NCBI RefSeq assembly: GCF_014212355.1
Contig: NZ_JACKXD010000002.1
Span: 186,001-250,000, forward strand
Source: Halobellus ruber
Lineage (GTDB): Archaea > Halobacteriota > Halobacteria > Halobacteriales > Haloferacaceae
Length of the DNA stretch: 64,000 nucleotides
Reading direction: 5' to 3'
The position numbers and the translations under genes are program-made. The first letter of the stretch is position 1. The number at the start of each line of letters is the position of its first letter. A model generated the notes under the pieces. It saw only the letters and a list, made by a program, of their open reading frames with translations. It ran no database searches and was not told the origin of the DNA. Below are positions 40,180-49,558 of this stretch, in pieces.

Positions 40180-42324
40180 ATGAGTAACGACACGGAAGAG
40201 GACGAACACGCCCCCGAAGAGGGGGGCGGCGTCACCGAGGACGACCCCGAGTCGCCGCCGGAGCGCGAGGACCGGCTCCCCGAGGGGATCGCCGACGACC
40301 CCGAAGACGGGATCGACCCCGGCGACCGGCCGGGGAGCCGCAACGGCCACTCCGACGGCGAGACCGACGGAACGATCGACGACCTCGGGAGCGACGTCGA
40401 GGTCGACGCCGAAGTCGCAGACGATATCGGCGAGGACGACCTGCTGGGCGGGTTGAAGATCGACTCCACCGACGAGATCGATGTCCCCGACCGGCTGGTC
40501 GACCAGGTCATCGGGCAGGAACACGCTCGCGACGTGGTGATGAAGGCCGCAAAGCAGCGGCGCCACGTGATGATGATCGGCTCGCCCGGAACCGGCAAGT
40601 CGATGCTGGCGAAGGCGATGTCCGAACTGCTGCCGCCCGAGGAGCTTCAGGACGTCCTCGTCTACCACAACCCCGACGACGGGAACAACCCGAAGGTGCG
40701 GACCGTTCCCGCCGGCAAGGGCGACCAGATCGTCGAGGCCCACAAGGAGGAGGCCCGGAAGCGCAACCAGATGCGGTCGTTCCTGATGTGGATCATCATC
40801 GCGATCGTCATCGGGTACTCGTTCATCATCGCGGGCCAGATCCTGCTGGGGATCCTCGCGGCCGGGGTCATCTACCTCGCGTTCCGCTACGGCTCCCGCG
40901 GTAGCGACGCGATGGTGCCGAACCTCATCGTCAACAACGCCGACACGACGACCGCGCCGTTCGAGGACGCGACGGGCGCCCACGCCGGCGCGCTGCTCGG
41001 CGACGTCCGGCACGACCCGTTCCAGTCCGGCGGGATGGAGACGCCGAGCCACGACCGCGTCGAGCCCGGCGCCATCCACAAGGCCAACAAGGGCGTGTTG
41101 TTCGTCGACGAGATCAACACGCTGGACATCCGCAGCCAGCAGCACCTGATGACGGCGATCCAGGAGGGCGAGTTCCACATCACGGGCCAGTCCGAGCGCT
41201 CCTCGGGCGCGATGGTCCAGACCGAGCCCGTTCCGACGGACTTCATTATGATCGCTGCGGGGAACCTCGACGCGATGGAGAACATGCACCCCGCGCTGCG
41301 CTCGCGGATCAAGGGCTACGGGTACGAGGTGTACATGGACGACACGATCGAGGACACCCCCGATATGCGCCGGAAGTACGCCCGGTTCGTGGCCCAGGAG
41401 GTCAGCAAGGACGGACGGCTGCCGGAGTACTCCGCGGAGGCGATCGAGGAGGTCATCCTCGAGGCCCGGCGCCGCGCCGGCCGGAAGGGGCACCTCACGC
41501 TGAAGCTCCGGAACCTGGGCGGCTTGGTCCGGGTTGCGGGCGACATCGCCCGCTCGGAGGACGCCGACTTCGTCACCCGCGATCACGTGCTCCAGGCGAA
41601 GGGCCGGAGCCGGTCGATCGAACAGCAGCTCGCCGACGACTACATCGAGCGCCGGAAGGACTACGAACTCCAGGTCTCGGAGGGCTACCAGGTCGGCCGC
41701 GTCAACGGCCTCGCCGTGATGGGCGAGGACTCGGGGATCATGCTCCCCGTGATGGCCGAGGTGACGCCCTCCCAGGGCCCCGGCGAGGTCATCGCCACCG
41801 GCCAGCTGAAGGAGATGGCCCAGGAGGCAGTCTCGAACGTCTCGGCGATCATCAAGAAGTTCTCCGACGAGAACATCTCCGAGAAGGACATCCACATCCA
41901 GTTCGTCCAGACCGGCCAGCAGGGCGTCGACGGTGACTCCGCGTCGATCACGGTCGCGACGGCGGTGATCTCGGCGCTGGAGGACGTCGGCGTCGACCAG
42001 TCGCTGGCGATGACCGGCAGCCTGTCGGTCCGGGGGGACGTGCTCCCGGTCGGCGGGGTGACCCACAAGATCGAGGCCGCCGCGAAGTCGGGGTGTGACC
42101 GCGTGATCATCCCCGCGGCGAATATGCAGGACGTAATGATCGAGGAGGAGTACGAGGAGATGGTCGAGATCATCCCGGTCTCGCACATCAGCGAGGTCCT
42201 CGACATCGCCCTCGAAGGGGAACCCGAGAAGGACTCGCTGGTCGCCCGACTGAAGAGCATCACCGGATCGGCGCTCTCGAAGGGCGAGACGGTCTCGGGG
42301 CCCTCCAGCCCGAGCCCGCAGTAA
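40180..42324 (+). CDS. lonB: membrane-anchored ATP-dependent Lon protease (LonB)
   Basis: A 714-residue archaeal LonB. A 90-residue acidic head precedes the AAA+ module with Walker A IGSPGTGKSMLAKAM near 130. Two adjacent TM helices (FLMWIIIAIVIGYSFIIAGQ, ILLGILAAGVIYLAFRYG) are inserted between Walker A and Walker B, and Walker B is GVLFVDEINTLD. The C-terminal protease has Ser in VDGDSASITVA near 587 and Lys in GVTHKIEAAAKSGCD near 630. It degrades proteins at the inner membrane face and is essential in Haloferax. The CPBP gene follows after 7 nt. Confidence 0.97.
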   Translation: MSNDTEEDEHAPEEGGGVTEDDPESPPEREDRLPEGIADDPEDGIDPGDRPGSRNGHSDGETDGTIDDLGSDVEVDAEVADDIGEDDLLGGLKIDSTDEIDVPDRLVDQVIGQEHARDVVMKAAKQRRHVMMIGSPGTGKSMLAKAMSELLPPEELQDVLVYHNPDDGNNPKVRTVPAGKGDQIVEAHKEEARKRNQMRSFLMWIIIAIVIGYSFIIAGQILLGILAAGVIYLAFRYGSRGSDAMVPNLIVNNADTTTAPFEDATGAHAGALLGDVRHDPFQSGGMETPSHDRVEPGAIHKANKGVLFVDEINTLDIRSQQHLMTAIQEGEFHITGQSERSSGAMVQTEPVPTDFIMIAAGNLDAMENMHPALRSRIKGYGYEVYMDDTIEDTPDMRRKYARFVAQEVSKDGRLPEYSAEAIEEVILEARRRAGRKGHLTLKLRNLGGLVRVAGDIARSEDADFVTRDHVLQAKGRSRSIEQQLADDYIERRKDYELQVSEGYQVGRVNGLAVMGEDSGIMLPVMAEVTPSQGPGEVIATGQLKEMAQEAVSNVSAIIKKFSDENISEKDIHIQFVQTGQQGVDGDSASITVATAVISALEDVGVDQSLAMTGSLSVRGDVLPVGGVTHKIEAAAKSGCDRVIIPAANMQDVMIEEEYEEMVEIIPVSHISEVLDIALEGEPEKDSLVARLKSITGSALSKGETVSGPSSPSPQ

Positions 42325-42331
42325 CGGTTCG

Positions 42332-43363
42332 ATGCCCGAGTGGGCGACGTTCGTCGGCTTCGCGGCCGTCGTCACCTCCGGGCTGCTCGTTCTCTCCCAC
42401 GCGTCACGCGGCGTCATCGACGACGGTAGCGAGGCGCCCGACCGCACGGACTCCGCTGTCGGGCCCGAGGGGCCGAAGTTCGGCCGTCCGGACGCCGACC
42501 GATCCGATACATCCGGCGACGGCCTCGACACCGACAGACCGGTGTCCGGCGACGCGAACCGAGCGCCCCCGTCCCGCGTTCCGGGGCCGGACGGTCGAAG
42601 CGAGGCGATCGGCGCGGACGCGCCGGACGCGACGCCCGCCGTTGACCGCGCCGACACCGATCCCCGATCCGAGCGGGTCGTGCTCCCGAAGTCGGGCGTC
42701 ACCTACCGGCCGTCGGACGCTCGATCCGGGTCCCGGGCCGCCGACGACGCGGACCCGCTTTCGACGCCGTCGCTTTTGGCGAACGTGGCGGTCTCCCAGG
42801 GGCTGTTCGGCGCCTTGCTGCTCGTGGGGGCGTGGTACGCCGAGATTCCGGCGTGGGCGTTCGGCGTCGGTTCCGGCACGACCGGGCTCCCGGCGGTCGC
42901 GACGGGGGTCGGACTCGGCGTCGCCCTCTACGTCGCGAACGAGGCCGGGGCGGCGATCGGCGCCCGGTTCGGGTTCGACGTCGGTGACGGCCAGCGGCTC
43001 CGGGGTGCGCTCGCGCCCGACACGTCGCTCGGGTGGGTGCTCCTGCTTCTGGTCGTGCTCCCCGTGATCGCGGGGTTCGAGGAGGTGCTGTTCCGGGGCG
43101 CGTTGATTGGGGTCGCCGCTGCCGGATACGACGTGTCGCCGTGGCTGCTCGCGGTCGTCGCCTCCGGCGCGTTCGCGCTCGGCCACGGCGCGCAGGGCCG
43201 GCTGGGGGTAGTCGTGACCGGCGCCCTGGGGTTCGTCCTCGCGGCGGCGTTCGTGGTCTCCGGGAGCCTGCTCGTCGTGATCGTCGCCCACTACCTCGTG
43301 AACGCCCTGGAGTTCGTCGTCCACGAGGGGCTCGGAGCGGCGTGGCCGCCCGACTCGGCCTGA
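42332..43363 (+). CDS. CPBP intramembrane metalloprotease with long disordered N-terminus
   Basis: A 343-residue protein. One N-terminal TM (EWATFVGFAAVVTSGLLVL), a 110-residue Asp/Arg/Ser-rich linker, then a multi-TM domain from about 150 with CPBP motifs FEEVLFRGALIG near 249, ALGHGAQGRLG near 283 and VIVAHYLVNALEF near 318. It starts 7 nt after lonB, so the two membrane proteases are probably coexpressed. Substrates are unknown. Confidence 0.9.
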   Translation: MPEWATFVGFAAVVTSGLLVLSHASRGVIDDGSEAPDRTDSAVGPEGPKFGRPDADRSDTSGDGLDTDRPVSGDANRAPPSRVPGPDGRSEAIGADAPDATPAVDRADTDPRSERVVLPKSGVTYRPSDARSGSRAADDADPLSTPSLLANVAVSQGLFGALLLVGAWYAEIPAWAFGVGSGTTGLPAVATGVGLGVALYVANEAGAAIGARFGFDVGDGQRLRGALAPDTSLGWVLLLLVVLPVIAGFEEVLFRGALIGVAAAGYDVSPWLLAVVASGAFALGHGAQGRLGVVVTGALGFVLAAAFVVSGSLLVVIVAHYLVNALEFVVHEGLGAAWPPDSA

Positions 43364-43414
43364 CACCCGTCGACTTCACATAACTCCTTTCACCGCCCGG
43401 CTCGGGGGTAGCGT

Positions 43415-43744
43415 ATGGACAGTCGTTCGCGGACGATCCTTCGGTCGGTACTCATCGGCTACATCGCGCTGATCGCCGCCTCGATCCTGCTCGACAACCC
43501 GGTGGTGACCACGGCGGCCGACCTGGGGTTCGCCGCCATTGCGGGGGTCTTCGCGTACGTGATCTACACCGGGGCCTCGGCGTCGGACGACCGCCGGGTC
43601 GTTCTCGGTGCGGTCGGCGCGCTCGTCGGCGCGGCGATCGCGCAGGTGCTGGCGCTGTTGCCCGGCTTCGCCACGTTCGAGACGGCCTCGACGGTGCTTT
43701 TCATTCTGGGGTTCCTCGGCTACTTCGTGATCCGGCGCGGGTAG
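43415..43744 (+). CDS. small four-helix membrane protein
   Basis: A 109-residue protein with hydrophobic segments SVLIGYIALIAASILL, LGFAAIAGVFAYVIYTGA, VLGAVGALVGAAIAQVLALL and STVLFILGFLGYFVI. No named family or motif is seen. It is 51 nt after the CPBP gene on the same strand and may end that transcript. Confidence 0.7.
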   Translation: MDSRSRTILRSVLIGYIALIAASILLDNPVVTTAADLGFAAIAGVFAYVIYTGASASDDRRVVLGAVGALVGAAIAQVLALLPGFATFETASTVLFILGFLGYFVIRRG

Positions 43745-43795
43745 GCCACCCGACGGTCGGGGGTGCCGTCAAGCCGACGCGACGCCCGCGTCCGG

Positions 43796-44245
43796 CTATC
43801 CGGACTCGACCGCCCGGAGCCGTTCTGCGACCTCCGCCGGGGCCCCGCCCGGCGCGTCGCGGACACGGTGGTCCGGGACGAAAAGCGGGATCGGGTTCTC
43901 CGCCAGCGCGGTCCGGGCGGTTCCGCGGTCGCCGTCGTCGTCGGGGTCCAGCCCTGCCATCCTGAGCACCCGGTCGAGCGACACCGTCTCGCCGTACGGG
44001 ACGTTCCGGGTCGCCTCTAAGACGCGCCGGTGGTCCGTGGGGACTGTGAGCGCGATCTCGACGTCGTCGAAGTGGTCCTCGGCCCCGCCGAGGTAGGCGT
44101 CGATCCGGTCGAGGAGCGGATGATCGCCGCCGGCGTCGTCATTCGGCGTCGCCGGGAACGAGACGCTGATCACGCTCCCGCTCGCGACCCCGACCTCGAC
44201 TACCCGACCCAACCGATCGAACTCCCGGGCGAAGACGCCGTCCAT
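43796..44245 (-). CDS. MGMT-fold (alkyltransferase-like) protein lacking the acceptor Cys
   Basis: A 149-residue protein whose C-terminal half follows the O6-alkylguanine-DNA alkyltransferase fold: RRVLEATRNVPYGETVSLDR (the VPxGxV turn), RMAGL, RTALAENPIPLFVPDHRV. The active-site motif is normally PCHR; here the Cys position is Asp (PDHR). Repair by alkyl transfer is therefore unlikely; binding of damaged bases, as by ATL proteins, is possible. ATG 44245 diverges from trpC across 124 bp. The longer in-frame reading to the right crosses trpCB and is not real. Confidence 0.8.
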   Translation of the reverse strand: MDGVFAREFDRLGRVVEVGVASGSVISVSFPATPNDDAGGDHPLLDRIDAYLGGAEDHFDDVEIALTVPTDHRRVLEATRNVPYGETVSLDRVLRMAGLDPDDDGDRGTARTALAENPIPLFVPDHRVRDAPGGAPAEVAERLRAVESG

Positions 44246-44335
44246 ACCCGGGTGATCGTCCGCGATCGGTCTAACGGTGACGGTGTCCCCGCGGACGCGC
44301 GGCCAGCGACCCGGCCGGCGGTCGCGACGCGCAAG

Positions 44336-44342
44336 TCTTATG
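44336..44342 (+). promoter_or_regulatory. TATA box of trpCBA
   Basis: TCTTATG ends 27 nt before the trpC ATG at 44370, a leaderless spacing. I see no leader peptide or attenuator in the short gap. Confidence 0.5.
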
Positions 44343-44369
44343 TGCAAAAGAGTCCACCAGTGAACATAG

Positions 44370-45194
44370 ATGGACGCTAGTGATGATGACCTTGCGCCGG
44401 AGGTGCGGTCGATCCTCGACGCCGCCGTCGAGCGCGCCGGTGACGACACCCGGATCGCGGTCGACGCGCGGTCGTTCCCCGAGGCGGTCGCCGCGGCCGA
44501 GGCCGACGGGCGCGTGCCGGTCGTCGCGGAGATCAAGCCGACCAGCCCGACGACCGAGGGCCGGCGGGACGACGACCCGGTCGAACTGGCTCGGGAGATG
44601 GTCGGCGGCGGCGCGGCGGCGCTGTCGGTCCTGACTGAACCCGACTTCTTCGGCGGGTCGATCGAGCGGCTCGAACGGATCCGGGAGGCGGTCGACGTCC
44701 CGGTGCTCCGGAAGGACTTCGTCGTCCACGAATCGCAACTCGACGCGGTCGCCGCCGATCTGGTCCTCCTGATCGCGCGGTTCCTCGACGCCGAGGGGAC
44801 CGACTCGCTGTCGGTCCTGTACGACGCCGCCCTCGATCGCGGCTTCCAGCCCCTCGTCGAGGTCCACACCCGCGAGGAACTGGAGCGAGCGCTCGACGTC
44901 GGCGCGGGGATGATCGGGATCAACAACCGCGATCTCGGACGGTTGGAAGTCGATCTCGGGACGTTCGAGCGACTCGCCCCCCGCGTTCCGGACGACGTGA
45001 CGCTCGTCGCCGAAAGCGGGGTCGCGACCGCGGCGGACGTCCGGCGGATGCGCGAGGCGGGGGCGGACGCGCTGTTGATCGGGACGGCTATTATGGACGG
45101 GGACGTGCAAGCGAACACCGAGCGACTGACCACAATCGACGCCCCGAACGCGGGGCGACGCGCGGACACCACCACGAAGTTTACAACACGATGA
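44370..45194 (+). CDS. trpC: indole-3-glycerol-phosphate synthase
   Basis: A 274-residue TIM barrel: [20 protein letters not shown] with the catalytic Lys, [93 protein letters not shown]. It closes the indole ring from carboxyphenylamino-deoxyribulose phosphate. Its stop overlaps the trpB start (ATGA at 45191-45194), so the operon order is trpC-trpB-trpA. The anthranilate genes are not in the window. Confidence 0.97.
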   Translation: MDASDDDLAPEVRSILDAAVERAGDDTRIAVDARSFPEAVAAAEADGRVPVVAEIKPTSPTTEGRRDDDPVELAREMVGGGAAALSVLTEPDFFGGSIERLERIREAVDVPVLRKDFVVHESQLDAVAADLVLLIARFLDAEGTDSLSVLYDAALDRGFQPLVEVHTREELERALDVGAGMIGINNRDLGRLEVDLGTFERLAPRVPDDVTLVAESGVATAADVRRMREAGADALLIGTAIMDGDVQANTERLTTIDAPNAGRRADTTTKFTTR

Positions 45195-46438
45195 CACAAC
45201 GATACGCGGACGGGAAGTTCGGCGACTACGGCGGACAGTACGTGCCGGAGGTGCTGATGCCGGCAATCGAGGAGCTCACCGACGCCTACGAGCGGTACGT
45301 CCTCGAAAACGAGGACGGGTTCATGGACGAGTTCCGGGCACGGCTCCGGGACTTCGGGGGCCGACCGACGCCGACCCAGTACGCCGAGAACCTCTCGGAG
45401 CGGTACGACCGCGAGGTGTACCTGAAGCGGGAGGACCTGCTCCACGGCGGCGCCCACAAGCTCAACAACGCCCTCGGCCAGGTATTGCTGGCGAAGTATA
45501 TGGGCAAAGAGCGGATCGTCGCCGAGACCGGCGCGGGCCAGCACGGCACCGCGACCGCGATGGCGGCCGCACACCTGGGGATGCCGTGTGAGATCTACAT
45601 GGGCGAACGCGACATCAACCGCCAGCGCCCCAACGTGTTCCGGATGCGGCTGAACGGGTCGGAGATCACGCCGGTCACCACCGGCCGTGGCACCCTCAAG
45701 GAGGCGATATCCGAGACGATGCGGGACTGGGCGACCAACGTCGAGGACACCCACTACGTGATCGGGTCGATCGTCGGCCCCCATCCGTTCCCGTCGATGG
45801 TCCGGGACTTCCACAGCGTGATCTCGACGGAGACCCGCCGCCAGCTCCGCGAACAGACCGGCGGGCTCCCCGACGCGGTGTTGGCGTGCGCCGGCGGCGG
45901 TTCCAACACGATGGGGATGTTCACCGACTTCGTCGACGACGACGGGGTCGAACTCTACGCCGTCGAGGCCGGCGGGTCTAGCCTCGAAGTCGACGAGGAA
46001 GCCGGCGTCGCCCCCAACTCCGCGTCGCTGTCGACCGGCCACGAAGGGGTGCTCCACGGCGCCCGGACGAAGATCCTCCAGGACGCCGACGGCCAGGTGA
46101 TGGAGAGCCACAGCGTCTCCTCGGGGCTCGACTACGCGGGCGTCGGCCCCGAACTCGCACACCTCGTCGACGAGGGGCGGGTCCACGCGGTCAACGTCGA
46201 CGACGACGCCGCGCTCGAAGCGTTCCACCGGCTCTCCCAGCTCGAGGGCGTGATTCCGGCGCTGGAGACCGCACACGCCTTCGGATATCTGGAGGAAAAC
46301 CACGACGAGCTGGGCGAGACGATCGTGCTCAACGTCTCCGGCCGCGGCGACAAGGATCTTGAAGCCGCGATCGAGGAGACCGAGGCACGAGACATCGACA
46401 TCGCCCCGTCGATGGCGGAGTTCTCGGGAGGGATCTGA
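45191..46438 (+). CDS. trpB: tryptophan synthase beta subunit
   Basis: A 415-residue PLP enzyme: [40 protein letters not shown] with the Schiff-base Lys, [40 protein letters not shown] (phosphate loop), [36 protein letters not shown]. It joins indole and serine to tryptophan with TrpA. It is the TrpB1 type, overlapping trpC and followed 1 nt later by trpA. Confidence 0.98.
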   Translation: MTQRYADGKFGDYGGQYVPEVLMPAIEELTDAYERYVLENEDGFMDEFRARLRDFGGRPTPTQYAENLSERYDREVYLKREDLLHGGAHKLNNALGQVLLAKYMGKERIVAETGAGQHGTATAMAAAHLGMPCEIYMGERDINRQRPNVFRMRLNGSEITPVTTGRGTLKEAISETMRDWATNVEDTHYVIGSIVGPHPFPSMVRDFHSVISTETRRQLREQTGGLPDAVLACAGGGSNTMGMFTDFVDDDGVELYAVEAGGSSLEVDEEAGVAPNSASLSTGHEGVLHGARTKILQDADGQVMESHSVSSGLDYAGVGPELAHLVDEGRVHAVNVDDDAALEAFHRLSQLEGVIPALETAHAFGYLEENHDELGETIVLNVSGRGDKDLEAAIEETEARDIDIAPSMAEFSGGI

Positions 46439-46439
46439 G

Positions 46440-47288
46440 ATGCGACGTGCCGGCTCCGACCTGGAAGCCGCCTTCGCCGACGGCCCGGCGTTCGTGCCGT
46501 ACCTCGCGGCGGGCGATCCCGACTACGAGTCGTCGCTGGCGTACGTGGAGGCCTTGGAACGCGGCGGCGCCGACGTGATCGAACTCGGCCTCCCCTTCTC
46601 GGAGCCGATCGCGGAGGGGCCCACCATCCAGAGCGCCGTCGTCCGGGCGCTCGAAGCCGGGATGACCCCAGACCGGTTTTTCGCGTTCGTCGAGGAGCTC
46701 GACGTCGACGTGCCGCTGGTGTGTATGACCTACTACAATCTGCTCTACCAGTACGGTTCCGAACAGGGTCCACGTCCCTTCGTCGAGCGCGCCGCCGAGG
46801 TCGGCCTCTCGGGCTTCGTCGTCCCGGACCTCCCCGCCGAGGAGGCCGAACCGCTCCGGGAGGCCTGCGACGAGTTCGGGCTGGATCTCGTGTTCATCGT
46901 CGCGCCCACCACCGAAGGCGAGCGACTCCACCGGAATATGGAGCACGTCTCGGGGTACGTCTACGTCCAGGCGCGGACGGGCGTCACCGGCGCGAAGGAC
47001 GACGTCTCCGAGCAGACCGAACGCAGCCTCGAACGCCTCGCCGACTACGACGTGCCGAAGGCGGTCGGCTTCGGAATCAAGACCGGCGAACACGCCGAGC
47101 GGATCGTCGCCGGCGGCGCCGATGGCGTCATCGTCGGCAGCGCCCTCGTCGACATCGTTGCCGAGGGTGTCGAAAACGACACCCCGACCGAGGCGGTCGC
47201 CGCCCGGTTAGCGGAGAAGTCCCGGGAGCTGAAGGCCGGGGCCGAACGCGGATACGCACAACGTGTGCCACAAGCGGAAGGCAACTGA
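46440..47288 (+). CDS. trpA: tryptophan synthase alpha subunit
   Basis: A 282-residue TIM barrel: [124 protein letters not shown]. The catalytic Glu of IELG is present. The usual FSDPxADGP reads FSEPIAEGP, so the second catalytic Asp is Glu; I believe haloarchaeal TrpA often shows this. The ATG at 46440 starts 1 nt after the trpB stop. The C-terminal tail after residue 260 is charged. Confidence 0.97.
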   Translation: MRRAGSDLEAAFADGPAFVPYLAAGDPDYESSLAYVEALERGGADVIELGLPFSEPIAEGPTIQSAVVRALEAGMTPDRFFAFVEELDVDVPLVCMTYYNLLYQYGSEQGPRPFVERAAEVGLSGFVVPDLPAEEAEPLREACDEFGLDLVFIVAPTTEGERLHRNMEHVSGYVYVQARTGVTGAKDDVSEQTERSLERLADYDVPKAVGFGIKTGEHAERIVAGGADGVIVGSALVDIVAEGVENDTPTEAVAARLAEKSRELKAGAERGYAQRVPQAEGN

Positions 47289-47488
47289 CCGCTTCGGCAG
47301 CCTGACGCCCACGGCATCCCGGGCGTCCGGCTGTCGTATCCTCCACTCCGGCGGCCCCGTTGCATTCCTCAATCGGCGGGACGTTCCCGCGGCCGTGCTG
47401 AACTCTGCCCGCTCGTGTCGTACACCCTACGCTCAGTAATTCCGGCTCCACTTCTTGATGTACGGGTCGGCCTGCCCCGTCTGAATAC
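47289..47488. other. gap between trpA and the histidine kinase
   Basis: No gene is supported. A 19-codon minus frame (VSIQTGQADPYIKKWSRNY) starts at a GTG overlapping the kinase stop; it is too short to call and may be the tail of a lost gene. This is one border of the DNA that separates trpCBA from the aldolase at 53257. Confidence 0.4.
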
Positions 47489-48925
47489 TCACGCGAACCC
47501 TCCCTGTGGCGACATCTCGAACTCGAACCGTGCTCCGCCATCGGTTCCATCGGTTACGGAAAGCTCCCAGCCGTGGGCTTCCACGATTCGTTTGACGATG
47601 GTCAACCCGAACCCAGTACCACCACGCGCCGACGAATGCCCCGGTTCGAACACCTCGTCACGCTCTTCGACTGGAATCCCCGGCCCATCGTCTTCGACGT
47701 AGATTCCCCGTTCGTCGTGACGGCCGACACGAACGGTCACGTCGGACCCACCGTGTTCGACGGCGTTCCGGAACAGGTTCTCGAACACGTGCCGCAATCG
47801 GTTGGGATCGCCCTGGAAGGTCATCTCGTCGATGATCTCGATGACTGCGTCGTCCGTGTCCACTGTCCCCCAGCACTTCCCGACGAGGTCAATCAAACTG
47901 ACCGACTCCGTTTCGGTTATGCTGTCGCCCTGACGAGCGAGGGTCAGCGTGTCCTCGACGATCGCCTCCATCCGGTCGAGCGCCTGCAGGAGTGGATCCA
48001 GATGATCGCTCTCTGCCCGTTCGGCAAGGAGCGTGGCACGACCCTGTGCGACGTTGAGCGGGTTGCGCAAATCGTGAGAGATGACGCTCGCAAACTCCTC
48101 GAGCCGCTCGTTCTGCCGGCGTAACTGTCGCTCCCGTTCGACGCGTTCAGTCACGTTCCGAGTGACCCCAACGAGGCGAGTTGTTTCGCCATCGGAGACG
48201 ACCGGCGCAAGGTTCGTCTGCCAGAAGCGTGCGCCTTCGCCGACCCGGAGTTCCTCCTGGTACGAGATCGGCTCGCCAGCGTTGACACACCGGTGATAGT
48301 TCGCTTCTAACTCGGCTCCCTGTTCTTCACCGAACACGGCTCGTGGCGTCCGGCCCTGCACGTCCTCGGTCGTAATGCCAGTCTGGCGCTCGTAGGAGGG
48401 GCTGAGACGTTCAAACTCGAATCGGACGCGGTCCCTATTTTCCTCGACGTCGATGAGAAAGATGGCGTCCTCCACACTGTTCAGGAGGGCCTCGTACTCT
48501 TCGGCGAGCTCCCGGGCTTCGAGCTGATACTCCTTTCGCTCGGTGATGTCCCGACTGCTGAGGAGAATCCCATCGATGACGCTGTCGTCGAGTCGATTTC
48601 GCATCGTGGCCTCGATCCACCGCCACGAGCCGTCGGCGTGGCGGAATCGGACCTCGACGGTCTCGGGTTCAGACGGGTTCGAGAGAACGGTCTCCAGCGC
48701 GTCGGCGTTTCGTTCCCGGTCCTCGGGATGGACGAACTCGAATCCCTCGTGGCCAACCACCTCGTCGGGGTCGTAGCCGAGAATCCGTGTGACGGCCGGA
48801 CTGACGTAGGTTATCCTTCCATCGGTATCGACGACCGTTGTGAGATCATTTGTTTCCTCGACAAGTGCCCGATACCAGTCGGGCCCGTGGTTATCGCTTT
48901 CTTCGAGAGTCGTATCGTCTTCCAT
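47489..48925 (-). CDS. PAS-domain sensor histidine kinase
   Basis: A 478-residue soluble kinase from ATG 48925. It has two PAS domains (residues about 20-130, with GRITYVSPAVTRILGYDPDE, and 140-260, with VEDAIFLIDVEENRDRVRFE), a HisKA helix with the phosphoacceptor in FASVISHDLRNPLNVAQGRA near 283, and HATPase_c (N-box RHVFENLFRNAVEHGGSDV, G1 YVEDDGPGIPVEE, G2 GGTGFGLTIVKRIV). It lacks a receiver and a TM segment, so it senses a cytoplasmic cue, possibly redox or light, as PAS proteins do. The start is set by a TATA-like AAAATACATACA 25 nt upstream. No cognate regulator is nearby. Confidence 0.93.
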   Translation of the reverse strand: MEDDTTLEESDNHGPDWYRALVEETNDLTTVVDTDGRITYVSPAVTRILGYDPDEVVGHEGFEFVHPEDRERNADALETVLSNPSEPETVEVRFRHADGSWRWIEATMRNRLDDSVIDGILLSSRDITERKEYQLEARELAEEYEALLNSVEDAIFLIDVEENRDRVRFEFERLSPSYERQTGITTEDVQGRTPRAVFGEEQGAELEANYHRCVNAGEPISYQEELRVGEGARFWQTNLAPVVSDGETTRLVGVTRNVTERVERERQLRRQNERLEEFASVISHDLRNPLNVAQGRATLLAERAESDHLDPLLQALDRMEAIVEDTLTLARQGDSITETESVSLIDLVGKCWGTVDTDDAVIEIIDEMTFQGDPNRLRHVFENLFRNAVEHGGSDVTVRVGRHDERGIYVEDDGPGIPVEERDEVFEPGHSSARGGTGFGLTIVKRIVEAHGWELSVTDGTDGGARFEFEMSPQGGFA

Positions 48926-48949
48926 TGGTCGTACTACGTCCAGTACGCG

Positions 48950-48961
48950 TGTATGTATTTT
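48950..48961 (-). promoter_or_regulatory. promoter of the histidine kinase gene
   Basis: The minus-strand AAAATACATACA lies 25-36 nt upstream of ATG 48925. A 5-bp inverted repeat, GTACT/AGTAC, sits between it and the start and could bind a regulator. Confidence 0.5.
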
Positions 48962-49065
48962 GAACTCGTGTGCCATCTCCCGTGGAAGCGGCACTATCTA
49001 CACTGTCCGCATATCGTTAGCAGGTTTTGCTGAGTATGTTCTCCGTACGTTGCACGCCATACGTA

Positions 49066-49245
49066 TCAATCTACGGGGGTTTCAACGAAGCCAGTCTGTC
49101 CGTTCTCCCGGAGTGAACTGTATCCGCTCCCGCAGTCGAACAGGAAGGCTCCGTCGAGTTCATCAGGAACCTGGGTATGATCCGTGAGTTTAGCGGCGTC
49201 CCCGCGGGTCGTTTCGAGTACGGGGCCGTACCGGACGCTGTTCAT
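49066..49245 (-). CDS. 59-residue hypothetical protein, possibly a gene fragment
   Basis: From ATG 49245 the minus strand encodes MNSVRYGPVLETTRGDAAKL, TDHTQVPDELDGAFLFDCGS and GYSSLRENGQTGFVETPVD. Composition is protein-like and not a shadow of another gene, but it has no TATA box at leaderless distance and the reading continues upstream (YPDFTRILM) into the palindromic element. It may be the C-terminal remnant of a longer gene cut by that element. I do not recognise a family. Confidence 0.4.
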   Translation of the reverse strand: MNSVRYGPVLETTRGDAAKLTDHTQVPDELDGAFLFDCGSGYSSLRENGQTGFVETPVD

Positions 49246-49284
49246 CAGAATACGCGTAAAATCGGGGTATGCCCCGGCCTCTTG

Positions 49285-49364
49285 ATACTGTCGGCTATGA
49301 CTGCGTGAAGATGTTCCACACCCCGGGGTGTCGAAATCCGTCACGCGACTACAGCCGACAGTAT
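49285..49364. repeat. 80-bp symmetric palindromic element (left copy)
   Basis: ATACTGTCGGCT (49285-49296) and AGCCGACAGTAT (49353-49364) are exact reverse complements, and the centre ACACCCCGGGGTGT (49318-49331) is a perfect palindrome; outer arms and centre share the same midpoint (49324.5). The intermediate arms pair at about half their positions, including GCGTGA. The arms resemble those of the element at 53.1 kb. It looks like a non-autonomous palindromic transposable element; a two-way terminator is the alternative. Confidence 0.75.
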
Positions 49365-49558
49365 GAGCAGTCGTGGATCTCACGATGTCCGTCCGATGGA
49401 CTGCCGGGCGAGGGGATCGGTCGAACTTCCGAAGCGGTGAGCGGGTCCGACACCACCGGTGCCGGAGCATACGGTCCGGCAGCGGTACAGTTCGGGTGTA
49501 CCTCCGAAAAAAGCGCCACGGAGTACGTTCTTCGGGAGGTGCGGGGTGTATCCGGGTA

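Noticed and set aside
43796-46303. 835-codon minus-strand frame opposite trpCB
   Set aside because: Only its last 150 codons are a gene (MGMT-like). The rest is antisense to trpC and trpB, whose catalytic motifs are unambiguous.
49285-49364. Simple intrinsic terminator
   Set aside because: The exact symmetry, 80-bp size and similarity to the element at 53.1 kb point to a repeat element rather than a terminator; no T-tract follows.
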